A stretch of DNA of 64,000 bases from PLOWO2-12-38-17 sp963709355 (GTDB lineage Bacteria > Planctomycetota > Brocadiia > Brocadiales > Brocadiaceae): positions 2,108,001 through 2,172,000 of the forward strand of contig CAVPVY010000005.1 in assembly GCA_963709355.1 (NCBI GenBank). Direction: 5' to 3'. Position numbers and translations under genes: made by a program. Of the stretch, positions 1-9,903 are shown one piece after another (within the stretch, counting starts at the first letter, position 1; every line of letters begins with the position of its first letter). Under the pieces are notes generated by a model, which saw only the letters and a program-made list of their open reading frames with translations, did not search any database and was not told where the DNA came from.

Positions 1-122
1 TCTTTATCTGTATCACAAAACGCGTATTCCATTTCAGGAACTTTATCCCGCATATAGATAGCCAAAGCAGTGCTATCTTTCCCACCTGAAAGGCTTAGAA
101 TATGACGCGGATTAGTGCTCAT
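1..122 (-). CDS. PAPS reductase-like PP-loop protein, N-terminal part (runs off window)
   Basis: Only the first 40 codons are in the window. The ATG is at 122-120 and the frame stays open to position 1. Residues 12-18 read SGGKDST, the PP-loop that binds ATP in the PAPS reductase/DndC/BrxP group of adenylating sulfur-transfer enzymes. Its start overlaps the stop of the upstream ATPase gene by four bases (ATGA), so the two are very likely translationally coupled. With a DUF4007 protein and a large ATPase beside it, a role in DNA phosphorothioation or another defence system is more likely than sulfate assimilation. That is inference from context. The missing C-terminus prevents a choice between DndC, TdpC and BrxP types. 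Confidence 0.8.
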   Translation of the reverse strand, partial: MSTNPRHILSLSGGKDSTALAIYMRDKVPEMEYAFCDTDK

Positions 123-3100
123 TGCTTTACCTCTTCCTTTTCTGATAATAACTTCCACATTACACGTGATGCAGCAACTAAACCAAGGCGTTTATGCTTT
201 AAGAGCATATCATCTAGTTCATTTTGCAATTGTTTTAACTGATTTTCTTCCTCAGATCTGAAATAGATAACCTGTTCACGCTCAGTCCCATCTGATTGTG
301 TAATAGCCAAACGAATTCCAGTACTAGTTTTTGTATTCTTTACCTTGGTAAAGATAATGCTTTCCACATGGTGAAATCTTGTTATTAATTGGGTTAATTC
401 CTGATTAAACGTATCTTCTTCTATATCATGCCATTTGCTGGGAGGCTTTAATGCAAGATAGCTTCCTAAAGACTCAATCCATTCATCTTCGGGTAAATTA
501 TCATCCATGAGTCTTAGACAAAAGGCCTTAAGTTTCGGTTCTGTGATGCTCATTAAAACTCGCACAGACCGTTCGGCAAGCGTTTGTCTGACTTGAGAAA
601 AAGATCCTGTAACAGAAAATGAATCCTGCAACTGTTTCTTAAGGCGCTCTTTTAGCTCAGGATAAGCAGATTTCAATTCATCGAGCGCTTTTTTAAGTCT
701 TTTTACAAAGTCTCGAATTAATTCGCTCTTTACATTACTATCTACAGTAAATGCCTCAAATCCACAGGCTTTCGGCAAATCATCGAAAAGAAGCTTAGCC
801 GGTTCCCGTGCCGAAAGTATTACGTCTCGAACTGCTAATGCTTCTTGAGAAAGTTTCTTTGTGTTATGCACGTAACTAGGCAATTTTGCAATAAACATAC
901 AAAGAGGTCTCACCACATCAAGAAGTTCAGACTTTTTGTTTTCAGAAGTTTTTAACTCAATTATCGTAAGAAGCTTTTCAAACAAATCCACCCTAATTCC
1001 TTCAATTTTACAATATTGAATTTCAAAACATTCTGGTGCTTTAATCAAGCGAAGAAATTCCTCGACACCGACTGATTTCAAAAAAGTTTCATCTTCGTAG
1101 AGGGCTATTTCATTTTGATTGGCAATTACAAAAATAGCGAGCAAAATAGGAATAATTCCATTCCGTACACCGTAAGGAGGTTTCTTAAGAGTAGTAAAAA
1201 TTTCTAAGAGTGGTATCTTACTATCAGACTTTTTTTTAACAATCTCTTCAATTTTCCTAAGCGTAGGTATTATATAGCATGGATCCTCTCTTTTTGACGA
1301 TGGGATAACGATTTTCCAATCTTTACCATATTGTTGGTGGATACCAGCCGCTTTAAGAAATGATAGATAAATGGACATTTCAGGTGGTTTTTTATTTGGT
1401 TCCATGCCTAAAAAAGGTTTTGAAGCTGCTGTAAGCATCCTTTCTATTAAACGCATCCGTGCTGCTGCTGCCGAGGAACTTATTGAATGTCTATTAACTA
1501 ATTCGTTCTTAATCCGTGGTGCATTAAAATATACTTTATCGCAAATATCTGATAAAGTTGAAAGAAGTTCACGCCCAGAAGAGATTTTGAGCTTATTGTT
1601 TTGCAAATACCATTCTAACGATAATTGCCTCGTTAATTGTCGTAAACCAATAAAATCCTGGATTCGACTTTCAAAAGACATTCGAGAAGCATCTCTCTGA
1701 CGGGAGACCTCCTCAGCAGCAAAGCGATCTGTATTCAATTCTGGAGTATTATTAGCGACCCATTCCCAACGCTTTGCTTCTTGCAGTAACCCTGTCAATG
1801 TGTTTAATGGAGGTGGTATAGCAATAAGAACTTCTGGCCGATACTTGAGTTCTGGTTGCATAACAAGCTTCAGAGCGAGAGAGCGCTCTTCAGGCGTTTC
1901 ACAGAGCGGCACAATAATTGTTCCATCAGCATCAGAGGTTATTGTTTTAAAAACTGTAACCAATTCTGCTACAGAGCAATAACGCACTTCAAAATAGCGA
2001 AGGTTACCAGATTGAATATAATGGCGCCGTGCTACAATTGGTCGTGGCTCAATATAATCCTTAATCATATTTGCTATGCGGTTTAATGTGCCGAGCGCTC
2101 GCGATGACCTATCATAAGATTGTTCAAGATCAACACTCGTATGGGGCCATAAACAAAATCCTCCGGCAGCTCCTCGGCGATAGAGTACTCTTCTGCCTTT
2201 CTGCAAGGTCTCGAGTACTTTTCCGATTTGTTTTGCATTCAAAACTGATGAAATATTTTCAGCAATAGCAAGGGTAATCGTTTCTTCAGTTGCGAGAAGA
2301 TCGTTACAATTCAAGAGATTTAAGATTCCGACTGTTTTAAGAACATTTAGCTCTAATTCACGTTCGGTGGCAAAACTTTCTATCATGGAATCGATCTGAT
2401 TCCAATGACTTCGATAGCTTTGTGCACTCAGGCGATAGCCAAAATTAAATCTTATATAGTCATAAAGATTATGGAGTCGATAATATTTACCAGATGTAAT
2501 AGAACGTTCTGCAAACGCCTGAAGACCAAAAGGCTCATTCGAGAGCAAAAAACTAAATAACGATCTCTCATTTTGGCCAAAACGGCTAAATATTCTAATA
2601 AGAGCTGGCAGGACACTAAGATGTAGTGGATAAAGCTTACTTGCATTCTCCAACAATACCTTCTTAGCAGGAGCTGGTCCAAACCATCCAAGTTGTATAA
2701 GCGCCTCCATACTCTTCTTAGATTCAGCAGAATGCTCTTTTGGTAAGAGATTTGTATGAACACTTAAGGCACTCGTAATAAGTGTTGATATTTGCTCTAT
2801 AGGCTGATTGAAGATAACCTCTTCAAAACGTGCCGATACCTTCTCCCATTCCCTTTGTCCAGATTGAGAAAGTTGGTCTGCATAACTACTGAAACCTTGG
2901 TGAAGCAATCCCACAATAAACAATGGGTTCTCTGCACTACGTGATGCAGCCTCGGCCAAACGTTGCAAAAGATAAACATCTTGCCTTTCTGGATAAAGAG
3001 CTGAAAACTCAAGAAATTTGCCCAGTTCATCCAATATCAATAGCAAGCCATTCCCTTTATCATCTGTAACAATTTTGTTGCTTACTTCTAAAACCAAATT

Positions 3101-3589
3101 AAGAATTTGGCCGTCCGTTACTTCTCCTTTCAATTGCAAGAGTCTCTCTAGCTCAACTAACTGCGATGGTTTTCTGCTGCCTACATAGAGTGTACTTACG
3201 CAACGATGTAACGCTTTTGAAATCGCCAAACTAAGAGGCTCACGTGAACCAGTAATTAAAACAGGAACAAAATCGGGCTTAACTTCAGTAAATTGTCGGT
3301 AATCAATTACTTTTCTAATTTGTAGTGGCAATTCTTGCCCAGAGAACCACCGAGCCAAAAATAGGGCAAAACTTGATTTACCTGATCCGTAATCACCTGT
3401 AATACGCCAAGCCCTTTGCCCTGATTGTTCTTTAAGACCCTTTGCTATACGTTCGAAACAAGAGAAAGTGTGATTGTTAAGAATATAACCAGAAAGCGCA
3501 TCAGGATCTCTAAAATCCCTCTCCAGATGTACCGATCTAAAAAATCTATTATTGAGTTTTAGTAGGTCAGATATTTTTTTATCAGACAC
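119..3589 (-). CDS. Large P-loop ATPase of a DUF4007/PAPS-reductase defence-type operon
   Basis: This is an 1156-residue protein. Residues 65-73 (GDYGSGKSS) form a Walker A motif and 181-192 (GLLLILDELGKF) a Walker B with a catalytic-looking acidic pair, so an ATP-binding domain fills roughly the first 350 residues. The rest is mostly predicted-helical, charged and without a motif I recognise. The size and early P-loop resemble the large ATPases of BREX (BrxC/PglY) and similar defence loci, but I cannot name the family with certainty. The start overlaps the end of the DUF4007 gene by eight bases and the stop overlaps the PAPS-reductase-like start by four, so all three are one transcription unit. 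A role in DNA modification or phage restriction is inferred from these partners. Confidence 0.75.
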   Translation of the reverse strand: MSDKKISDLLKLNNRFFRSVHLERDFRDPDALSGYILNNHTFSCFERIAKGLKEQSGQRAWRITGDYGSGKSSFALFLARWFSGQELPLQIRKVIDYRQFTEVKPDFVPVLITGSREPLSLAISKALHRCVSTLYVGSRKPSQLVELERLLQLKGEVTDGQILNLVLEVSNKIVTDDKGNGLLLILDELGKFLEFSALYPERQDVYLLQRLAEAASRSAENPLFIVGLLHQGFSSYADQLSQSGQREWEKVSARFEEVIFNQPIEQISTLITSALSVHTNLLPKEHSAESKKSMEALIQLGWFGPAPAKKVLLENASKLYPLHLSVLPALIRIFSRFGQNERSLFSFLLSNEPFGLQAFAERSITSGKYYRLHNLYDYIRFNFGYRLSAQSYRSHWNQIDSMIESFATERELELNVLKTVGILNLLNCNDLLATEETITLAIAENISSVLNAKQIGKVLETLQKGRRVLYRRGAAGGFCLWPHTSVDLEQSYDRSSRALGTLNRIANMIKDYIEPRPIVARRHYIQSGNLRYFEVRYCSVAELVTVFKTITSDADGTIIVPLCETPEERSLALKLVMQPELKYRPEVLIAIPPPLNTLTGLLQEAKRWEWVANNTPELNTDRFAAEEVSRQRDASRMSFESRIQDFIGLRQLTRQLSLEWYLQNNKLKISSGRELLSTLSDICDKVYFNAPRIKNELVNRHSISSSAAAARMRLIERMLTAASKPFLGMEPNKKPPEMSIYLSFLKAAGIHQQYGKDWKIVIPSSKREDPCYIIPTLRKIEEIVKKKSDSKIPLLEIFTTLKKPPYGVRNGIIPILLAIFVIANQNEIALYEDETFLKSVGVEEFLRLIKAPECFEIQYCKIEGIRVDLFEKLLTIIELKTSENKKSELLDVVRPLCMFIAKLPSYVHNTKKLSQEALAVRDVILSAREPAKLLFDDLPKACGFEAFTVDSNVKSELIRDFVKRLKKALDELKSAYPELKERLKKQLQDSFSVTGSFSQVRQTLAERSVRVLMSITEPKLKAFCLRLMDDNLPEDEWIESLGSYLALKPPSKWHDIEEDTFNQELTQLITRFHHVESIIFTKVKNTKTSTGIRLAITQSDGTEREQVIYFRSEEENQLKQLQNELDDMLLKHKRLGLVAASRVMWKLLSEKEEVKQ

Positions 3590-4526
3590 GAACTACCTCA
3601 TGAGTATAAATTGATTTTATTAATATTTTTTCTTGCATATTACTATGCTTGTAAATCTGCTGAATACTCTGTGATTCCTGATAGCTGAAAAGTCTATTGG
3701 TTTGAGAATTCAAAGACTCAAGGCGTTCGCGCAAATCACTTTCCGGTAATTTAAAAATTTGTCCCGGACTTCCATGACCAACGGAAATTTCGCGAAAAGA
3801 AAGCGTCAATTCACTCGGATATCGTTGGGTAAAAAAATCATAGAGGCAATACACAAAAAGTTTATCGCTGATTTCTGATTTTGGTTCCCGGCGGAATGCA
3901 TAAATTAACTCTCGCTTTCCAGAAGCATTATCGATTTCTCGTTCGCCAATCTTCTGAATAAGTTCAAGCTCAACTAATGGACAGTCAAGGTTATCCTCCT
4001 GAATCTGTCCCTTTCGTCCTCGTGTAGGAAAGTAGGTATGTAGGAATGTATCAAAATGTTGCTCTAGCGTTACAAAGGAAAGTTTTTTCTCAAAGGTATT
4101 TGCTTTTTGCTGAAGATTACGTAAAACTGCTGTTCGTGTCAGGTCTGGTTCTTGCCACTGATTCAGTAAATAATCCCAGGCAAAAAGCGGCTCTAAAACC
4201 TGAGTAGATAATTTCCAGTGGATCAACCAAAGTGTTTGAATGTCTTCTAAATAAGGATCGAGTCCATCTTCGCCAAATAAAATTTCTCCAAACTCGGTCA
4301 CGACAAAGCCATCATTACCCTGAAATTTGATAATCCCTGACGCTTCTGCCCAAAAGCGGATGGCCCGTACCATATTTTTCCCGACGCCCAGCGATACCAT
4401 AGCATAATCTTCGTCAGAAAAGATTTTTGGATTGTTCTTTACCGTTTTTACGGCTTTGGGTAGCCAAGTATAGCGGAATGGAAATGTTTCGTGGCCTGAA
4501 AATTTATATTTGACTTGAGATTTCAT
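3582..4526 (-). CDS. DUF4007 family protein
   Basis: This 314-residue protein carries the N-terminal signature SGHETFPFRYTWL (residues 10-22) followed by a conserved glycine-rich region ('LGVGKNMVRAIRFWAEA', residues about 47-63), which I recognise as DUF4007. Members usually lie beside PAPS-reductase-like and large ATPase genes in defence islands, as here. The biochemical role is not known to me; the N-terminal half may be a nucleic-acid-binding winged-helix region, which is a guess. It is the first gene of the operon: its last eight bases overlap the ATPase start. About 200 AT-rich bases separate it from the truncated helicase upstream. Confidence 0.8.
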   Translation of the reverse strand: MKSQVKYKFSGHETFPFRYTWLPKAVKTVKNNPKIFSDEDYAMVSLGVGKNMVRAIRFWAEASGIIKFQGNDGFVVTEFGEILFGEDGLDPYLEDIQTLWLIHWKLSTQVLEPLFAWDYLLNQWQEPDLTRTAVLRNLQQKANTFEKKLSFVTLEQHFDTFLHTYFPTRGRKGQIQEDNLDCPLVELELIQKIGEREIDNASGKRELIYAFRREPKSEISDKLFVYCLYDFFTQRYPSELTLSFREISVGHGSPGQIFKLPESDLRERLESLNSQTNRLFSYQESQSIQQIYKHSNMQEKILIKSIYTHEVVRV

Positions 4527-4724
4527 CTCTATTAATTAACTTTAAAAAATAAGCAATTAGAGTTGTAGTATTATATACAATATCTAATTTGATTTAATAG
4601 AGCATTTTCACAAAATAACGTCAATACTCTACATTGACGAATAGATGTTGTCAAGAATCAAACACTGTATATTTCACCTTGATTTTAAGTTTTATTTCCT
4701 AAGTTATTTTGATATTCTATATTT

Positions 4725-5111
4725 TTAACTATCGACAATAATGCCGGGGATACTAAATTTCTCAAACAGTTCGTTCTGCCATTGTTTTCTGAGTGATGCA
4801 GGGACTACGATGCTTATCTTCCTTTTCCCCTCAGCCCAAAGCTGGCTTATTATCAGCCCTGCTTCAATAGTCTTTCCAAGACCAACTTCATCACAAAGGA
4901 TTGCGCCTCTTAAAAGTGGGCTGTTGAAGGCAAATAAGGCGGCATCTATCTGGTGCGGATTAAGGTCAACGGCAGAAGATGCAATGGTTTGATTTAATTT
5001 TCTTAATTCGTGAGCAGGGCGTTTGAGGGTAAGTTCATGGGCAAGGATTTTCTGGTGATACAAAGGAATTGTATGCATTGAGGTAGTCAATATTTTTCTC
5101 CTGAAAAGCAA
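4725..5111 (-). pseudogene. SNF2/RapA-type helicase, truncated N-terminal fragment
   Basis: The 128-codon frame begins like a full SNF2-family helicase: 'NPHQIDAALFAF' (residues 51-62), the Walker A motif DEVGLGKTIEAGL (74-86) and motif Ia 'VVPASLRKQWQNE' (102-114). It then stops after 'IIVDS', whereas family members are usually around 900-1100 residues with a second RecA-like lobe. No continuation appears in any frame before the DUF4007 gene, so most of the gene has been deleted. Large SNF2 helicases of this type occur in DISARM- and Dpd-like defence loci, so this may be a lost component of the neighbouring operon. A short functional protein is unlikely because the catalytic core is missing. 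Confidence 0.8.
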
Positions 5112-5165
5112 TATTTATATACTTCGTTTGCTTTCAAAAGTCAATGGTTTGTTTATAAGGCGTGG

Positions 5166-5185
5166 ATTCTTGCTTTCGCAGGAAT
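5166..5185. repeat. Short palindromic dispersed repeat, copy 1
   Basis: ATTCTTGC-TTTC-GCAGGAAT forms a short hairpin in the gap between the truncated helicase and the ABC transporter genes. A related copy (ATTCCTGCTTTCGCAG) lies at 61119-61134. It is probably a REP-like dispersed element; I see no gene in this 115-base gap. Confidence 0.45.
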
Positions 5186-5226
5186 GACCCCTTAATTTTG
5201 TTGTTTAGTATAAGAATTCATTTTTT

Positions 5227-7029
5227 CTATGTATGTACTATTAATTCTTCCTTCATATAAACCTTATACAACTTACTGTAAAGGCCTCCGTACCGCAACA
5301 ATTCTTCATGTGTCCCTTCTTCTACCTTCATGCCCTTGTTCAATACAATAATTTTATCACAGTGCAGGATTGTTGATAAACGATGGGCAATTATAATTGT
5401 CGTCCTCTCCTTTATTACCTTTTGAATTGCATCCTGTATGAGCGCCTCAGAAATCGGGTCCATACTTGATGTTGCCTCGTCCAATATTATTACACGCGGG
5501 TCATAGAGTATAATCCTTGAAAGAGAAATAAACTGGCGTTCACCGACAGAGAGGTTTGCCCCCCGTTCAGCAATTTCTGCATCTAATCCCCCTGGAATGC
5601 GCTCTATGAAAGGCATTAACCCGAGCATTTCAATCTCCCCCAAAACCTGCGAATCAAGCGATGGTCTAAACAGCGTTATATTGTCTCTCAATGTACCCGC
5701 AAATAGAAATATATCCTGGCTTACAAGCCCAATTACATAACGTAATCCGATTTTTTCTATCTTCTGAATATCAACGTTATCAAACCAGATTGTGCCTTTC
5801 TGAATCTCATAGAGCCGCATTAAGACACTTGCAATTGATGTCTTCCCGCTGCCCGTCACCCCCACAAGCGCAACCGATTGGCCTGGCTCGATATTAAATG
5901 AAATATCCTTTAACACGTAATCGTCGCCATTATATGCAAACCAGACGTTTTCAAACCTTATCTCACCTTTAAAATCATTCTTAAATACCTCTCTGGCAGG
6001 ATTTGTAATGATGTAATCGACCTCAGACGGCTCCTTCATAAGACCAAAAATCCGTTCTGCCGACACCATTGCGCCCTGAAATATATTGTACTTTTCCACT
6101 ATGTCCCTGATAGGTTCAAACAAATCATGAATGTATGCCAGGAATGCAACCAGTACCCCTAACGTTAAAAAACCATGTATATGCCTTATGGCGCCATACC
6201 ACAACACAAGACCGATTGCAAGCGCACTCACCATATTAATCATTGGTTGAAATACCGCAAAATAACGGATGTATTTAACCTGCTCTTTCAGATAATCATT
6301 ATTGATTTCATTAAATTTATCATAAAATATTTGCTCCTTATTAAAGAGTTGAATAACCTTCATCCCTGTTATATTTTCATTCATGGATGAGTTAATACGC
6401 GCCAGTTTACGACGTATCTCACGAAACGAACTCTTCATACGATTTCCAAACAAGACCGCAATTATTACAATAATAGGAAAGACACCAAGGGTAATAAAGG
6501 CAAGCTTCACATTTAGCATGAACATAGCCACAAATATACCGATAATTATGCAGATATCCCCGATTACCACAATAACACCGGCAGAAAAGAGTTCCCCAAT
6601 CGCCCCAATATCATTGGTCAGACGCGTAACAATCCGCCCGACAGGATTCTTGTCAAAAAAGGAAACTGGGAGCGACTGCACATGTCGGAAGAGTTCCATG
6701 CGCATATCCAACATAACTTTTTGTCCAATAGCCTGAATATTGTAGCTCTGCACAACTATCAATATTAATCGCAACGTCTGAATAGCAAGTAAAGATAGCG
6801 CTATCTTATATATCAAAGACTTATCCCCTTTACTAACGCCATGGTCTATCGCATATCCAAATAGATACGGTCCCATAAGGAAAAGAACAGTAGTAGCTAT
6901 TACCATAAGGACTGATAATAAACCAGATACCTTATATCGCATAACATAAGACAGTAACTTCTTTACAACTGTCCTGTTGTATAGCTTGCCGGATAAAATG
7001 TCTTCACTAAAAAATTCTTCTTGTTTCAT
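5227..7029 (-). CDS. ABC exporter half-transporter, MdlB-like (catalytic NBD)
   Basis: This 600-residue protein has an N-terminal six-helix exporter domain (about residues 25-325) and a C-terminal nucleotide-binding domain. Walker A is GVTGSGKTS (390-398), the signature is the degenerate LSVGERQ (from 493), Walker B ends in a proper glutamate (LDEATSS, Glu518) and the H-loop is His549. The partner gene immediately upstream has the mirror-image defects, so the two should form a heterodimer with one active and one degenerate ATP site, as in TmrAB, BmrCD or MdlAB. Fifty bases separate the genes, so they are co-transcribed. It sits in the inner membrane. The substrate cannot be read from the sequence; lipids or drugs are typical for the family. 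Confidence 0.9.
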   Translation of the reverse strand: MKQEEFFSEDILSGKLYNRTVVKKLLSYVMRYKVSGLLSVLMVIATTVLFLMGPYLFGYAIDHGVSKGDKSLIYKIALSLLAIQTLRLILIVVQSYNIQAIGQKVMLDMRMELFRHVQSLPVSFFDKNPVGRIVTRLTNDIGAIGELFSAGVIVVIGDICIIIGIFVAMFMLNVKLAFITLGVFPIIVIIAVLFGNRMKSSFREIRRKLARINSSMNENITGMKVIQLFNKEQIFYDKFNEINNDYLKEQVKYIRYFAVFQPMINMVSALAIGLVLWYGAIRHIHGFLTLGVLVAFLAYIHDLFEPIRDIVEKYNIFQGAMVSAERIFGLMKEPSEVDYIITNPAREVFKNDFKGEIRFENVWFAYNGDDYVLKDISFNIEPGQSVALVGVTGSGKTSIASVLMRLYEIQKGTIWFDNVDIQKIEKIGLRYVIGLVSQDIFLFAGTLRDNITLFRPSLDSQVLGEIEMLGLMPFIERIPGGLDAEIAERGANLSVGERQFISLSRIILYDPRVIILDEATSSMDPISEALIQDAIQKVIKERTTIIIAHRLSTILHCDKIIVLNKGMKVEEGTHEELLRYGGLYSKLYKVYMKEELIVHT

Positions 7030-7078
7030 AATTACAGCCCTTTAAAACTGTCTTCTTTTTAATCTCAATACACAGATT

Positions 7079-8869
7079 CTAATTTATCCCCTCCAGTTTT
7101 TCTTCCAGCGCTTCTTTTGTATACAGTGAATTATACAAACCGTGCAACTTCATAAGCTGCTTATGTGTGCCTTTTTCAACAATCATGCCGTCTTTCATAA
7201 CCACTATAAGATCGAAATCCCTGACTGCAGGCAATCTGTGAGTCGCCACGAGCAAAGTCCTGCCGGGGAAATTTTTTAAAATGTTTTTAATTATTACATC
7301 TTCTACACGCGCATCAACTGCGGAAAGACAGTCATCGAGTATAATAATATTCGGATTAATAGCCATGGCGCGGGCAATGGAGATTCGCTGCTTTTGACCT
7401 CCCGAGAGATTAATTCCTCTTTCGCCGAGATAGCTCTCAAACCTTTGTGGAAGGTCTTGTATCTCTTCCTCCATTGAAACCATACTGGCAAGTTTCTGTC
7501 CATAATCATTACTGCAGGCAGTTTCCACGCCAAATAACAGATTGTCTCTTATCTGCTCTGAAAAAAGAAATGTGTCCTGCGGAACAAAACCAATATGCTT
7601 ACGTAATAATTTTATGTCTATTGCATTAATATCAACGCCATCAATAAAAAGATTACTATCGTTTGCAGAAATAATACGGGGAATCATGCTAATCAGAGTG
7701 GATTTCCCGCTTGCGATCGGACCCACTATGGCAATGCGCTGCCCGGCATCAATTTTCAGATTTATACCCTTTAATGCCCATTTCTCCTGATTGTCATACC
7801 TATAATTTGTGTTCCTGAATTCAATTTCGCCGCATGATATAGCTTGTTTGATTACACTATCTTTGATAATTATTTCAGGCTTCTCCTCCATTATCTCGTC
7901 AACGCGCTTCATAGAGGCTTTACCACGTTGTAAAAGGGATAAACTCCAGCCGATGGCAGTCATTGGCCAGACCATCATTGATATATAACGCTGAAATGCA
8001 ACCAGAGTACCCAGCGTAATAACTCCATCAATCACCATCTTTCCGCCCATTGAAAGCAGAATAATAATACCCATATAGGTAATATATTCGAATGCAGGAC
8101 CCAAAAGTGACTGAGGAATGGCAAGTGAAAGATTCTTTTTCATAAAGTCTCTGCACAAACCCATAAGATTCTTTTCTTCCTGTGAAGACATATTGAAGGA
8201 TTTTACAATACGTATACCGGACGTATTTTCCTGCACCTTCTCACTAATCCTAGAAAATTGTTCCTGAACATCATGAAAACGTTTGTCAATAACGTCCTTG
8301 ATTTTATAAGCAATAAACGGCGTCAAAGGCATCAATAAGAAGGTATACAAAGACAGCTTTGGCGATAAATAGATTATTATAGGCGGTATTACGAAAAAAT
8401 AAAATACGGCGTCTAATCCTATTAGTAACCCAGGGCCTACTGCCATACGAATAGCGCTGATATCGTTGGTTGATCTTGACATCAGGTCACCTGTCCTGCT
8501 TTTTTGAAAAAACTTCTGGGAGAGCGTCTCTAGATGTCTAAAAAACGCCATGCGGAGGTCGTATTCGCAGCGAAACGATGTACCAATAAAATTCATGCGC
8601 CACAGGTATCTGCAAACACCCTGGCAAAGACTCACAAACAAAAACGATCCTGAAAGGATTGCAATTTTTGTAATATTAACTTCTTTTGAGAGGACATCTA
8701 TTGCTTCCTTGATGATGAGCGGTGGAAAGATATTGATAATATCCACAGCTATCAGGGAGATCGTGCCGATAATAAAGTATCGTTTGTATTTCTTTATGAA
8801 AACCCTGTAAACAATATTTTTTTCCAGTAATTCCCGTAATTTTTTAAACAGTCCGTTAATTTGTTTCAA
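7079..8869 (-). CDS. ABC exporter half-transporter, MdlA-like (degenerate Walker B)
   Basis: This 596-residue half-transporter has a membrane domain (about residues 25-325) followed by an NBD with Walker A GPIASGKST, a canonical signature LSGGQKQRIS (from 488) and Walker B LDDCLSA, where Asp513 replaces the catalytic glutamate. The H-loop is His544. This is the hallmark of the non-catalytic member of heterodimeric exporters, and its intact signature completes the active site of the downstream MdlB-like partner. It is the first gene of the pair. The upstream 220 bases to the thioesterase gene are AT-rich and should hold the promoter, but no clear boxes were picked. Confidence 0.9.
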   Translation of the reverse strand: MKQINGLFKKLRELLEKNIVYRVFIKKYKRYFIIGTISLIAVDIINIFPPLIIKEAIDVLSKEVNITKIAILSGSFLFVSLCQGVCRYLWRMNFIGTSFRCEYDLRMAFFRHLETLSQKFFQKSRTGDLMSRSTNDISAIRMAVGPGLLIGLDAVFYFFVIPPIIIYLSPKLSLYTFLLMPLTPFIAYKIKDVIDKRFHDVQEQFSRISEKVQENTSGIRIVKSFNMSSQEEKNLMGLCRDFMKKNLSLAIPQSLLGPAFEYITYMGIIILLSMGGKMVIDGVITLGTLVAFQRYISMMVWPMTAIGWSLSLLQRGKASMKRVDEIMEEKPEIIIKDSVIKQAISCGEIEFRNTNYRYDNQEKWALKGINLKIDAGQRIAIVGPIASGKSTLISMIPRIISANDSNLFIDGVDINAIDIKLLRKHIGFVPQDTFLFSEQIRDNLLFGVETACSNDYGQKLASMVSMEEEIQDLPQRFESYLGERGINLSGGQKQRISIARAMAINPNIIILDDCLSAVDARVEDVIIKNILKNFPGRTLLVATHRLPAVRDFDLIVVMKDGMIVEKGTHKQLMKLHGLYNSLYTKEALEEKLEGIN

Positions 8870-9089
8870 CTCAGTATTTTGTTAATTCCACAAGGTTTTG
8901 CAATCCGAGACGCCGAATAAGAAACATGCTGGTTCAGCACTGATTTACAACAATCAAATATTTTTCCTATATTTTGCAATATCACTAAAAATATCATCTA
9001 TATTTTATAATAGATAATTCTATTCTGAAAGAGGAAATACCAGATTTGTTGGTTATTCTAAAAAGTTGGCAACCGAAAATGTCTGCTTT

Positions 9090-9485
9090 TTAATTTAAAA
9101 GCTTCCTTAACTTCTCAGGCATAGGGGTGGGCTTGCGGCTGGCGTTGAGACAGGCTAGTTTGGTACAACCTTCAACAATAATGTTGTTATCACTTTCACG
9201 CAGCACTTTATAGCTAAATTCAATAGTTGCATGCTTCATTTCTGAAATCCATGTCTGTATGACAAGGATATCATCATAATAGGCAGGGGAACGGAACCGA
9301 CAATGTGCTTCAGTAACCGGGAAGTACACGTGTTCTTTTTCAAGTTCAGAATAAGGCAGACCAAGATTCCTCAAGTACTCCGTCCTGCCCATTTCAAAAT
9401 AAACAAAGAAATTCGCATAATAAACAACTCCCATCTGGTCTGTTTCCTGGTAACGAACGCGGGTTTTGATTTCGTGAATTTTCAT
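9090..9485 (-). CDS. Acyl-CoA thioesterase, YbgC/4HBT family
   Basis: This 131-residue hot-dog-fold protein matches the typical family length. The motif TDQMGVVYYANFFVYFE (about residues 16-32) contains the aspartate expected for catalysis in 4-hydroxybenzoyl-CoA/YbgC thioesterases. These hydrolyse acyl-CoA or acyl-ACP thioesters in the cytoplasm; YbgC is often tied to the Tol-Pal envelope system, but no tol gene is seen here. The gene stands alone: the ABC pair lies 220 bases downstream and the toxin-antitoxin region upstream is on the other strand. The exact acyl substrate is not predictable. Confidence 0.88.
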   Translation of the reverse strand: MKIHEIKTRVRYQETDQMGVVYYANFFVYFEMGRTEYLRNLGLPYSELEKEHVYFPVTEAHCRFRSPAYYDDILVIQTWISEMKHATIEFSYKVLRESDNNIIVEGCTKLACLNASRKPTPMPEKLRKLLN

Positions 9486-9661
9486 CGCAAAGCCTTCGGT
9501 TTAATCCAGATTATATCTCTCGCGTATTAATTTTCTCCTTGACTAAAACATTATAATAATTAAACTGATTTTAAGCGAAACTCCGTAAAATTCAAGTATT
9601 ATTGTGATACACGGAATTATTTAAAATATCGTTAGGTAGAAATTAATAATGGACTTGCTTG

Positions 9662-9903
9662 ATGAAAATAGAGTTTTCCCGTCATGCAAAAAGAAGGGCA
9701 AAATTATATTGTATCCCAGAATCAGTAATCATAGAGATTTTGAAAGGAAAAGAATTATCTTCTGGTGTTCAAGAATTATAGAAACTGTTGAAGGATTTAA
9801 ATATTCACTGAAAATTGTAGTTACTGTGGAAGATGATACAATGACAGTAATAACAAACTATCCCTTGAAGAAAGGAAGAAAAAATGAAAGTTTATTACGA
9901 TAA
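9662..9903 (+). pseudogene. DUF4258 protein, frameshifted
   Basis: From the ATG at 9662 the frame reads a DUF4258-like start (MKIEFSRHAKRRAK...) up to a TAG at 9779-9781. The following residues (IETVEGFKYSLKIVVTVEDD...) continue in another frame to the stop at 9903. One base is missing just before the TAG; restoring it gives 243 bases, exactly 81 codons, a normal size. DUF4258 proteins are small and usually paired with a DUF2283 gene, which follows here with overlapping coordinates. An open frame starting at 9649 has an out-of-frame N-terminus, so it is not the real start. The shift may be genuine decay or a sequencing error. Confidence 0.75.

Noticed and set aside
9649..9903. 84-residue intact gene starting at 9649
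   Set aside because: Its first half is out of frame relative to the DUF4258 pattern that starts at 9662, so the gene is frameshifted rather than intact.
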